A stretch of DNA of 21,646 nt from a virus. Position numbers and translations under genes: made by a program. Below are positions 7,899-13,878 of this stretch, piece after piece (the first letter of the stretch is position 1; every line of letters begins with the position of its first letter). The notes beneath the pieces are model-generated. The model was not told where the DNA came from and did not search any database. It saw only the letters and a program-made list of their open reading frames with translations. The stretch is from positions 1 to 21,646 of the IMG/VR virus record IMGVR_UViG_3300044766_000029; one strand, written 5' to 3'.

Positions 7899-8224
7899 TA
7901 CAACCCCGCGAGCACTTTCTTCACGACGGCACGGACTTCGTCCTCAGTCCATCGGGAGGCATCCAGCCCTGCCAGCCCAATCGGCCCGCGCGGTCCGGCA
8001 GGCCCAATCTTCCCCGGCGCACCGGGCACCCCTTGGTCTCCCTTCTCGCCACACTCTCCCCGAGGCCCCGGGGCGGTACTCGCGGCCCCGACCGGGCCAG
8101 CCGGACCAGTTGGCCCGGGCACACCCTGTGGCCCCTTCAACAGGTCCACCACGTCCTTGTCCGCGACCGGGTCTACCGCAACCCGGATCACGACCGCTTT
8201 GCTCTCTGCGTTCGACACAGGCAT
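7898..8224 (-). CDS. Short collagen-like protein with helical C-terminal cap
   Basis: 108 aa. A 30-residue N-terminal segment is followed by a Gly-X-Y tract at about residues 31-86 ([35 protein letters not shown]). The C-terminal helix reads [18 protein letters not shown] break in the tract ([16 protein letters not shown]) includes a Cys that might cross-link chains. GAGG lies 5 nt before the ATG. The stop is fused to the ATG of the larger collagen-like gene (TAATG), so the two are probably made together and may assemble into one appendage. No exact family is recognised. Confidence 0.8.
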   Translation of the reverse strand: MPVSNAESKAVVIRVAVDPVADKDVVDLLKGPQGVPGPTGPAGPVGAASTAPGPRGECGEKGDQGVPGAPGKIGPAGPRGPIGLAGLDASRWTEDEVRAVVKKVLAGL

Positions 8225-8226
8225 AG

Positions 8227-9060
8227 TTACCTCGTCAATACTTCAGCATACACACGATTCGCGATCGTGATAACACTGAAGTACGCCACGATGCCGTCTC
8301 CAGCAGGCATCCAGTAGTCGATCTCTTCCGTCTCCCAGATACCACTTACTGCCAGCGACTTCAGCAGGAATGCCTCTCCGATCTCCACCCCACTCGCGAT
8401 CGCAACCGTGTTACCACCCGCGCTCCCTGCCGTCACAAACCGCATGGCATACTTCCCCGCCTGCAAGCCTGTGTGCGTGTCAGTCTTCGCCCACTCCGGC
8501 TGCTTCTCCCACACCACATCATGCACCGCGAGCGCCAGCGGCGTGTCCGTCGCGGTGTACCCGTCCGTCAGCACCATGCTCGCCGCGATAGTCGTCCAGC
8601 TACCGCCCGCCACACTGTACTGCAGCGAGTGATCGGCCGCCGCACTCACCCCGGCCGTGGTGATATCCATGCTCACCCAATCAAACGGGCGGTCACTCAG
8701 AATCACCCAACCAGTGTTATCCGCGCCGTCCACCCCGAGCTTCGTCGGCGTCCGGCTCTGCAGCAGCGCCGTCTTATCGGTGTAGGTCGCCCCGTCATAC
8801 AACCCGGCCGTCCAGTGTGCATTCGCTGTTCGCGAACCCACCCCACAGTTCACCACGCTCGCGTTCAAGTTCTGCAACTCAAACCGTCGAATCACCAGCC
8901 CCTCGCGATACAGCACCTCCGTCACCGCGCCGAGGCTACTCGGCGGGCTCGGAATCCGCATCGTCGGCGGTGTGTACAGCAAGCCCGTGTCCGTCTGATG
9001 CCACCCAGCCGCACGAAGCACGGGCGCGTACCCTTTATTGATAACGTTCGCAGCGCCCAT
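8227..9060 (-). CDS. Hypothetical virion/appendage protein, beta-rich, 277 aa
   Basis: A 277-aa soluble protein with many Trp, Tyr, Thr and Gly. A short N-terminal stretch ([20 protein letters not shown]) is followed by repeated strands such as [15 protein letters not shown], then [16 protein letters not shown], and an end rich in I/V/Y. This resembles carbohydrate-binding or fibre-type beta-sandwich modules, but no family motif is certain. GGAGGG lies 5 nt before the ATG. The gene immediately precedes the two collagen-like genes, suggesting a shared appendage. No catalytic residues can be assigned. Confidence 0.75.
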   Translation of the reverse strand: MGAANVINKGYAPVLRAAGWHQTDTGLLYTPPTMRIPSPPSSLGAVTEVLYREGLVIRRFELQNLNASVVNCGVGSRTANAHWTAGLYDGATYTDKTALLQSRTPTKLGVDGADNTGWVILSDRPFDWVSMDITTAGVSAAADHSLQYSVAGGSWTTIAASMVLTDGYTATDTPLALAVHDVVWEKQPEWAKTDTHTGLQAGKYAMRFVTAGSAGGNTVAIASGVEIGEAFLLKSLAVSGIWETEEIDYWMPAGDGIVAYFSVITIANRVYAEVLTR

Positions 9061-9061
9061 G

Positions 9062-9598
9062 CTATCCCTCCATAAGGAACGTGAGGATTAGGTCGATGAA
9101 GGTCGCGGTGTCAATCGCACCCCCGGTCTTACTCAACCTAATCGGCGTATTCGTGTCACAGGTGACGTAGCTCGCGCCGTCCGCGAGCACCACCCCACCC
9201 GTAACACCATCACGAAGCACCGTCGAGCGCGTGAGGTTCGCCTGCCCAAACGCCACAAGCTTCACCTCGCTCCCGCCCTGCGTCCCGAGCACGTCGATCG
9301 TCGTGACGGTCCCGACGTTTCCGCCGACCGCGATCATCTTCGCGTCGCACAGCTTGTACCCAAAGTTCCTGAAACTCGTCAGGATCGTCGTCGCGCCCGC
9401 GTTGATCGTCGCGATCGCTGTCCGTGTCCGGGTGCTGAACGGCCCGGACGCGCGTGTCGTCGAGCCATCAATCGCTGGAATGAGGAGCGGAGCCGGACTG
9501 AGAATCGCTCCGCTCGGGTCCTGCTTCAGGACCGTCCCGCCCGCATACTTCCCAATAACGATCCCGTCTGGGAAAATCCCGAAATTCTGGTCAGCCAT
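9062..9598 (-). CDS. Hypothetical beta-rich virion protein, 178 aa
   Basis: A 178-aa protein rich in Thr, Ile, Val and Gly, without signal or membrane segments. Strand-like segments run through the whole length (TAIATINAGATTILTSF; MIAVGGNVGTVTTIDVLG). AGGAGG lies 6 nt before the ATG and the gap to the next gene is 1 nt. It belongs to the block of small structural-type genes that follows the capsid gene. A decoration or tail-associated role is plausible, but no family is recognised. Confidence 0.75.
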   Translation of the reverse strand: MADQNFGIFPDGIVIGKYAGGTVLKQDPSGAILSPAPLLIPAIDGSTTRASGPFSTRTRTAIATINAGATTILTSFRNFGYKLCDAKMIAVGGNVGTVTTIDVLGTQGGSEVKLVAFGQANLTRSTVLRDGVTGGVVLADGASYVTCDTNTPIRLSKTGGAIDTATFIDLILTFLMEG

Positions 9599-9609
9599 GC
9601 CGCTCCTCC

Positions 9610-10020
9610 TTACACATGGTCAGGCGCGAAAAACACCCGCACCATCGGAGGCAGCGAGGTAGTGGTCGCTGCGGTGAACGCCGCGAGGGTGGTACTCACG
9701 AACGCCAGAATCCCGGTCCCGACCTGAATCCCACGCCCGGGAAACACCGCCTTCGTCCGCTTCACCCCACCCTGCACCGATCCGTCGTTCGGATTTGTAC
9801 CTGCCCCAGACGTGCCAACGGCCACCACGGGCACCACCAGAATCGCGGCCTGCCCACCCAACGCCGCCGTCACCGAATCATAGATATGGACGTACACGGT
9901 CGTCGCCTGCAACGAGTGTGGTTGCACCTCGATCGCCGTGACGTGTGCGGGACCGGAGAAGACAAGCTGCCCGGTCGTATCAACCCAAGTTGTATTCTGG
10001 AAGTCTACAACAGCAGACAT
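9610..10020 (-). CDS. Hypothetical beta-rich virion protein behind a structured RNA leader
   Basis: A 136-aa protein of alternating strands (HVTAIEVQPHSLQATTVYVH, then AAILVVPVVAVGTSG) with a Thr/Ala/Pro-rich end. The ATG has a strong Shine-Dalgarno (GGGAGGC, 5 nt spacer). That site can be masked by GCCTCC located 31 nt upstream in the same transcript, so its translation may be controlled by leader folding. A one-domain beta-sandwich capsid accessory or tail protein is likely; the family is unknown. Confidence 0.75.
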   Translation of the reverse strand: MSAVVDFQNTTWVDTTGQLVFSGPAHVTAIEVQPHSLQATTVYVHIYDSVTAALGGQAAILVVPVVAVGTSGAGTNPNDGSVQGGVKRTKAVFPGRGIQVGTGILAFVSTTLAAFTAATTTSLPPMVRVFFAPDHV

Positions 10021-10109
10021 GTGAAGCCTCCCTAGGACTGAGCCTGCCGAGACTCAGGAAGAGGAGGCAAGGGGAGCCTCTCGGCAGAAGCTCCCCTAAC
10101 CTCGGTCAA
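10021..10109 (-). promoter_or_regulatory. Structured leader: possible H-type pseudoknot plus Shine-Dalgarno-masking arm
   Basis: In the leftward transcript a 7-bp stem GGGGAGC/GCTCCCC (10090-10096 with 10071-10077) has a 12-nt loop. Nine loop bases, CTGCCGAGA (10079-10087), are perfectly complementary to TCTCGGCAG downstream (10044-10052). This gives a 7-bp stem 1, 2-nt loop 1, 9-bp stem 2, 1-nt loop 2 and 18-nt loop 3, the geometry of an H-type pseudoknot. Loop 3 contains GCCTCC (10063-10068), complementary to the GGAGGC ribosome site (10026-10031). A competing small hairpin pairs CTGAG with CTCAG (10053-10057 with 10038-10042). Complementarity is seen directly; folding and function are inference. 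Confidence 0.55.
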
Positions 10110-10652
10110 CTACGCAGTCCGGTACACCGCCAGTACGCTCACGTCGTTCGCCGCCGGAGCCGTACCCCCCGTCCCGTCCGCAGAGCACGAAATCGCGGTC
10201 GCGAACGGAATCCCCATCGGGAACGCCTGCGCCACGTACTCGCGGTTGCCAACACCCGCGACCACCCCGCGCCAGATCATCGTCCGCATCAGGATGTCAG
10301 GAGCCGCACCCGGCCAGTCGATCGTCTTGGCCGCGTGGTCGTACGTCACCATGACAGTCCCTTCAGCCGCGTCAATGCTGCCCCAGAGCAGCCCGTACAA
10401 CGTGCTCGCACCCGTGTACAGCAACCCGCTCGCGCTCGCATTCACGACGCTCTGATCCGCAGCAATCGCCCAGTCGGTCAAGTCCCGGTTCCCAGGCTGC
10501 CGCATGATCCGCTTCATCTCCAGAATCCACTCGTACACTGGCTCGAACATCAAGGTGTTGATCCCGGCCGCAGTCGCCGGAGTCACCCCGGTGTTCACGA
10601 GTGTGCTCACATACCCCTCAAGCTGCGGAATCACTACCATCGGACTCGGCAT
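10110..10652 (-). CDS. Hypothetical virion protein, 180 aa
   Basis: A 180-aa soluble protein. The N-terminal half is helical (YVSTLVNTGVTPATAAGINT; VYEWILEMKRIMRQPGNRDL). The second half is more strand-like (EGTVMVTYDHAAKTIDWPG) and ends ANDVSVLAVYRTA. It lies two genes after the major capsid protein, between two structured gaps, which suggests an abundant and separately tuned structural product. The ATG is preceded by the purine run GGGAGAGAGGG. No family is recognised; a capsid accessory or decoration protein is the working guess. Confidence 0.72.
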   Translation of the reverse strand: MPSPMVVIPQLEGYVSTLVNTGVTPATAAGINTLMFEPVYEWILEMKRIMRQPGNRDLTDWAIAADQSVVNASASGLLYTGASTLYGLLWGSIDAAEGTVMVTYDHAAKTIDWPGAAPDILMRTMIWRGVVAGVGNREYVAQAFPMGIPFATAISCSADGTGGTAPAANDVSVLAVYRTA

Positions 10653-10731
10653 TGTACCCTCTCTCCCTGCCTTCTATCAGCGGCCCGAGGCTCGCTTCAG
10701 GCTGTAGCCGGGGTACGGCTTCGGGGGAGAA
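10653..10731 (-). promoter_or_regulatory. Structured leader with anti-Shine-Dalgarno and loop-to-start complementarity
   Basis: The leftward transcript contains hairpin AGCCG-TACCC-CGGCT (10716-10720 with 10706-10710). Its loop TACCC (10711-10715) is complementary to GGGTA directly before the ATG (10655-10659). TCTCCC (10725-10730) is complementary to the GGGAGA ribosome site (10662-10667), and CCCGA/TCGGG arms can pair in between. No gene fits the gap. The pairings are seen in sequence; in GC-rich DNA some may be chance. Confidence 0.4.
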
Positions 10732-11250
10732 TTAAATGCGGGACTCCGTGCTCACCTGTCGCCCGCTATCATACCCGCCTCCCCGAACGGGTACGATTTT
10801 CGCCTTCGTCGGTATCCCGCCTGTCCCGCGTTGGATGTAGTTATCCTCCACCGCGCGCGACATGAGTTCCGGCCCCAGCGCCGCCACATACGGCACGCCG
10901 AAGTCAGTGTCTTCTGGCACCACCAGAGCACGCACCGCCAGTCCACTCGCGGGCTCGTAGCTCACCACGCTCGTCCGCCACATGAACTCAGCCACCGCGT
11001 CCGGCAGCACCATCTTCGCGTGTGCTTGGAACTTGTACGGAATCCCGTCGAAAAACTTCTCGAACGGTTGGTTCAGCCGATTGTAGACCCACTTACTCCC
11101 GGGTGGGGTCTGCATGGTCGCGACAGCTTGCTCCGCTGCCCCTTGTGTCTTCGCGTCGGTCAATTCCTCGAACGTGGCTTGCACCGCTGCTGACTCCTCG
11201 GCTGACGCGAGTTCCTCCACCTTCCCCGCAGTCCCCTTCACAATCGGCAT
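10732..11250 (-). CDS. Hypothetical protein directly downstream of the capsid gene, helix plus beta
   Basis: The start is placed at the second of two adjacent ATGs (11250, 172 aa) because AGGAG then has a 5-nt spacer; upstream codons in the same frame read through a hairpin and are unlikely to be coding. Residues of about 5-50 are helical and Glu/Ala-rich (ELASAEESAAVQATFEELTD). The rest is mixed, with FMWRTSVVSYEPASGLAVRA and a Gly/Arg-rich, possibly disordered C-terminus. No family motif is evident. Its place after the major capsid gene is one where phages often encode decoration or head-completion proteins. Confidence 0.72.
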   Translation of the reverse strand: MPIVKGTAGKVEELASAEESAAVQATFEELTDAKTQGAAEQAVATMQTPPGSKWVYNRLNQPFEKFFDGIPYKFQAHAKMVLPDAVAEFMWRTSVVSYEPASGLAVRALVVPEDTDFGVPYVAALGPELMSRAVEDNYIQRGTGGIPTKAKIVPVRGGGYDSGRQVSTESRI

Positions 11251-11255
11251 CATCA

Positions 11256-11269
11256 CTCCTGAGTAGGAG
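11256..11269 (-). promoter_or_regulatory. Shine-Dalgarno-sequestering hairpin before the post-capsid gene
   Basis: In the transcript CTCCT-ACTC-AGGAG forms a 5-bp, 4-nt-loop hairpin whose 3' arm is the ribosome binding site of the gene starting at 11250. It follows the capsid-gene hairpin almost directly. The complementarity is exact; a regulatory effect is inferred. Confidence 0.45.
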
Positions 11270-11296
11270 GTGGGGCCAGCCCGCGCCAGCCCCACC
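11269..11296 (-). terminator. GC-rich hairpin after the major capsid gene (attenuator or mRNA-end stabiliser)
   Basis: A perfect 8-bp inverted repeat GGTGGGGC/GCCCCACC with a 12-nt loop begins 15 nt beyond the capsid stop codon. No T-run follows in the leftward direction, so it is not a standard intrinsic terminator. It more likely slows transcription partially or protects the 3' end of capsid mRNA. Confidence 0.55.
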
Positions 11297-11310
11297 CATC
11301 GCCTACGTGG

Positions 11311-12606
11311 TTAGATCACGTGCGCCACGACGATGCTCGTGGTGATCCCGTCGAGCCGGAAGCTCTGGTTAGGCCGCATCGCCGCGAAGTTCTCGAAGAT
11401 GCGGTACTGTCCGAGGAAGGTGTCCACGGCCGTGGTGTCACGCCGCAGGACCGCACCATCCTCGTCAACCCAGGAGCCCGAATCAGCGGTGAACCGGGTG
11501 AAGCTCCGGTTGTCCACCCCGAACCACGTCCCGTATGGCGCGTCGATTCCGCGCTTCAGCGGCACCCCGCCGAAGTTGAGGCCCGTGTTCCACGAGTTCT
11601 TCGCGGCTACGGTTCCCACATCCGGCGACTTCAGGTCGGCACCCATGTACCGACGATCGGCCTCAGCGAGGGCCAGGTACGCGCGAACCACGCTCGGGTG
11701 CATCAGATGATACGCAATCTGGCTGTTCCCGATCTGCATGGACACGTCGATACCACGCTGAATCACGTCGGCACTGAGAGCACCCACGGCCGCGATCACA
11801 GTGCTCCGCAGCACTGGGAAGCTCGCCCGGCTCAGGCCGTAATACAGGTTCACGTACGTCCCATCGTCGATCAGGCCCGTCAGCCCGAGCGGCGCGTGCA
11901 TGTAGTCGGTGTTCCCGATCGTCAGCGCCGCATCGGCGCCATACGCCTTGACCACGAAGTCATTATCGGCCACCGCCGCATCGCAGGCCGCACTGATCGT
12001 GAAGGTCGTGCCAGCCGCCGCCACCGCTGTCACCAGCCGTGTCCCGCCAGCCCGCAGCGCCGAACCCACCGGGTCCACAAACGCTACGTTGTCGCCGACG
12101 TTCACGAACCGCGCGCCGTTGGTCGCGCCCGCGATCCCCCCAGGGCTATCCACCGTGATCGTGACGCCAGTCCCCGGGTCGCCGTTCGTCAGGCACCGCA
12201 CCGCCCGGCCATCCCCCCAGATCGCGTAGCGCCGCTGCACCCGGAGGTCGTCCAGCAACCGATCCATCTCCAGGCGCATGCCGCGCGCGAAGGCCCCGGC
12301 ATCCGACCGCGAAGCCACCATGAGTTGCTTCGTGATCTGGATGGCTCCGTGATGGTACCGCATCGGAATCCGCATGTTCTCGATCTGCTGCCGCCCAGCA
12401 GTCGGGATGTTCCCGCCCTCAGCGGTGAAGTAGCTCCCCCGGTTGCGGTTCACGTGGATCGCTTCCAGCCGCTCCCGCCCCTGCCAGGGAGTGCTGTCAC
12501 TCTCAAACAGGTCAAGCTCCGGCGTCTCGTCGTTCAACTGAGACTTAATCGCCGGGCCGTAGTCTTCCTTGAGCAGGGCATCCAAAGTTGCAGTATTCGC
12601 AGGCAC
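11311..12606 (-). CDS. Major capsid protein, HK97 fold
   Basis: A 431-aa protein forming the phage head shell. Support comes from its place after the scaffold gene, its length, and its layout. An N-terminal arm (LLKEDYGPAIKSQLNDETPE) is followed by an extended loop-like segment (GSYFTAEGGNIPTAGRQQIE, residues about 57-76) and a helix typical of the P domain (MRLEMDRLLDDLRVQRRYAI, 110-129). A Gly/Val/Thr-rich beta insert at about 148-222 precedes an A-domain-like end. Similar inserted domains occur in capsid proteins of many podoviruses. The start is GTG at 12606, sharing one base with the scaffold stop (TAGTG); GGGAGAA lies 5 nt upstream. The GC-rich hairpin after the stop is common behind capsid genes. 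Confidence 0.88.
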   Translation of the reverse strand: MPANTATLDALLKEDYGPAIKSQLNDETPELDLFESDSTPWQGRERLEAIHVNRNRGSYFTAEGGNIPTAGRQQIENMRIPMRYHHGAIQITKQLMVASRSDAGAFARGMRLEMDRLLDDLRVQRRYAIWGDGRAVRCLTNGDPGTGVTITVDSPGGIAGATNGARFVNVGDNVAFVDPVGSALRAGGTRLVTAVAAAGTTFTISAACDAAVADNDFVVKAYGADAALTIGNTDYMHAPLGLTGLIDDGTYVNLYYGLSRASFPVLRSTVIAAVGALSADVIQRGIDVSMQIGNSQIAYHLMHPSVVRAYLALAEADRRYMGADLKSPDVGTVAAKNSWNTGLNFGGVPLKRGIDAPYGTWFGVDNRSFTRFTADSGSWVDEDGAVLRRDTTAVDTFLGQYRIFENFAAMRPNQSFRLDGITTSIVVAHVI

Positions 12607-13364
12607 TAGAGTTCTCCCAGGTCCATTCCCTTCAGGCGTGCAGCAACTCGGGCCGAAGCCTCTGCGAGGTTCTTGGCAGGAGCCGCGGCCTTCTCGCCGC
12701 CTCCCGTCTCCACCCCACCGCTACCGTGCGCCCGAGGTAAGGACCGCGTGGCTTCCCGTTCTCGTTGTGAGGCAGCTTTGGAAGCACGCTCTCCCACCTT
12801 GGCGAACTTCGCCTGGAACTTCTCGAAGGCCCCGTTCACGGCCGCACGCGGGTCAATGTCGTACTCGGCATGCAGGTCCGCGTCGTTCTTGATGATATCG
12901 GCGAGCACATCCGTCATGCTCTTGATCTCGCCAGGGCTCGTGTCCAGCCCGGCCGCCGCCATCACCTTCTGGGTCTGCCCGATCGCCGCCCGCTCCAGTC
13001 GCGTCCACCGCTCCTGTTGCGCCTGCTGCAACCCGGCCAACTGGTCGATCTCGGGGAAAATCTTCTTCAGTTCCTGGCGGGCCAGCTTGTACGATTCATC
13101 CGCCTTCCGCTGGCCTTCGGTCTTCGCCTGCTCCGCGTGGGCAAGAGCAACCGCCTCCTCAAACGCTACCTTGATTTCGTTCGCCTCTTGCAGCCGAGCA
13201 TTCAGTGTCCCGGGGTCTGCGGCCAGCTTCTTGAACTCCTGAAGCTCACCGTAGACCTCCTTCCACCGCGGATGCTCATTGAAGGGGACTTCCTTCTTCT
13301 CGCCCTGTGCGCCGGGCGCTGCGCCTTCCGCCCCTTCCTTCTCCTTCTCTACCTGATCTGCCAT
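12606..13364 (-). CDS. Scaffolding protein
   Basis: The start is the ATG at 13364 (252 aa), with AAGGTGA 4 nt upstream; a longer GTG start would add 19 uncharacteristic residues. The protein is highly charged and nearly all helix. It has an acidic, Gly/Ala/Glu-rich N-terminus, a long Glu/Lys/Gln/Ala coiled-coil region at about 30-120 (LQEANEIKVAFEEAVALAHA; AGLQQAQQERWTRLERAAIG), and a basic C-terminal region with Ala/Lys/Arg. This fits capsid scaffolds, which bind coat protein through a basic C-terminus and leave the finished head. It directly precedes the capsid gene and follows a dedicated promoter-like site. Confidence 0.82.
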   Translation of the reverse strand: MADQVEKEKEGAEGAAPGAQGEKKEVPFNEHPRWKEVYGELQEFKKLAADPGTLNARLQEANEIKVAFEEAVALAHAEQAKTEGQRKADESYKLARQELKKIFPEIDQLAGLQQAQQERWTRLERAAIGQTQKVMAAAGLDTSPGEIKSMTDVLADIIKNDADLHAEYDIDPRAAVNGAFEKFQAKFAKVGERASKAASQREREATRSLPRAHGSGGVETGGGEKAAAPAKNLAEASARVAARLKGMDLGEL

Positions 13365-13463
13365 TCTGTCACCTTGCCACTGCTCACCGTGGCCGCGAGG
13401 GTTTCCGACGCCGCAGGACACGAGGAGCTAAGCTACGGCGAGGGCTTATCTCCAACTGGCACG
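13365..13463 (-). promoter_or_regulatory. 5' untranslated leader of the scaffold/capsid unit
   Basis: About 95 nt separate the predicted start of transcription from the scaffold ATG. No convincing ORF lies here. A small hairpin GCCAC/GTGGC with 8-nt loop (13389-13393 with 13376-13380) stands right before the Shine-Dalgarno. Confidence 0.4.
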
Positions 13464-13492
13464 AGTATTGCATGTGAGTCACGCCTTGTCAA
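13464..13492 (-). promoter_or_regulatory. Leftward promoter before scaffold and capsid genes
   Basis: TTGACA (13487-13492) and AATACT (13464-13469) are separated by exactly 17 nt. The spacer and -10 start contain GACTCACATGCAA, identical to the block in the leftward promoter at 19910-19938. It overlaps nothing coding except the last bases before the upstream stop. It would give the head genes extra transcription; strength and dependence on a phage activator are unknown. Confidence 0.68.
13468..13480. repeat. Copy 1 of the 13-bp late-promoter element
   Basis: GACTCACATGCAA on the minus strand, at the same distance from TTGACA as copy 2 at 19914-19926. It may be a regulator site. Confidence 0.65.
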
Positions 13493-13498
13493 GTTAAA

Positions 13499-13750
13499 TC
13501 AGTCGCTGTCGATCATTCCTTTCACAGGTTTGGTGATGTCGAGCGAGTCCCCGGGCGCCAGCAGCCCACGGAACTTACTGATTCTATGGAGGTCTTTGGC
13601 CTTGTCGCCTGCCATCTTCCGCGCAGCCCGGTGCCGCTTCTTATCCCCGTGAATCTCGATCGCCCGCTGCAAGGTCCGCACGTCGTCCTCAGCTTGGTAG
13701 TCGTCTGGCGCGGCGGGCGCGCTAATCGCGACGGAGTTTTTCGTAGCCAC
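13499..13750 (-). CDS. Small basic hypothetical protein between portal and scaffold
   Basis: 83 aa from a GTG at 13750, preferred because AAAGGAGA stands 6 nt upstream; the ATG at 13783 lacks such a site and its extra residues overlap the preceding small gene. The N-terminus is Ala/Pro-rich and probably disordered. Residues of about 27-60 form a charged helix (VRTLQRAIEIHGDKKRHRAA, then RKMAGDKAKDLHRISKF), and a short tail follows. It overlaps the 51-aa gene upstream by 29 nt. A nucleic-acid or scaffold-binding role is possible from its charge, but the family is not recognised. Confidence 0.65.
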   Translation of the reverse strand: MATKNSVAISAPAAPDDYQAEDDVRTLQRAIEIHGDKKRHRAARKMAGDKAKDLHRISKFRGLLAPGDSLDITKPVKGMIDSD

Positions 13751-13877
13751 TGGGCTTCTCCTTTCGCTTGTTCGCGGTCGCATAGAAGACTGACTTCCCC
13801 TTCTTCGCCCCGTACTCTTTCAGCATCCGGTTCATCACTTCCGCCCCGTGGCCCCCGAAATACTTCCCGACAGGCAT
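13722..13877 (-). CDS. Small basic phage protein, 51 aa
   Basis: A short gene starting one base after the portal TAA, with GGAGGGGG 4 nt before the ATG. It reads MPVGKYFGGHGAEVMNRMLK, then a Lys/Gly-rich middle, then VFYATANKRK and a charged end. The pattern K-Y-F-G-G-x-G-x-E-V-M...V-F-Y-A-T-A-N-K is one I associate with small conserved proteins near phage portal genes, of unknown function. Third codon positions are strongly G/C, supporting coding. It overlaps the next gene by 29 nt. Confidence 0.78.
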   Translation of the reverse strand: MPVGKYFGGHGAEVMNRMLKEYGAKKGKSVFYATANKRKEKPSGYEKLRRD

Positions 13878-13878
13878 C

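Noticed and set aside
3014-10020. Tape-measure or tail-tube gene that would indicate a siphovirus or myovirus
   Set aside because: No ORF of suitable length or repeat pattern is present; the longest products here are collagen-like or beta-rich, and an adaptor/nozzle pair is present instead.
9945-10865. 306-aa open frame on the plus strand
   Set aside because: It crosses two minus-strand genes and two structured gaps, is composed mainly of Arg/Pro/Ser/His, and has no promoter or ribosome site.
11320-12609. 429-aa open frame on the plus strand opposite the capsid gene
   Set aside because: It is the antisense of a well-supported capsid gene, is rich in Arg/His/Pro and lacks a ribosome site. 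Long antisense frames are common in GC-rich genes.
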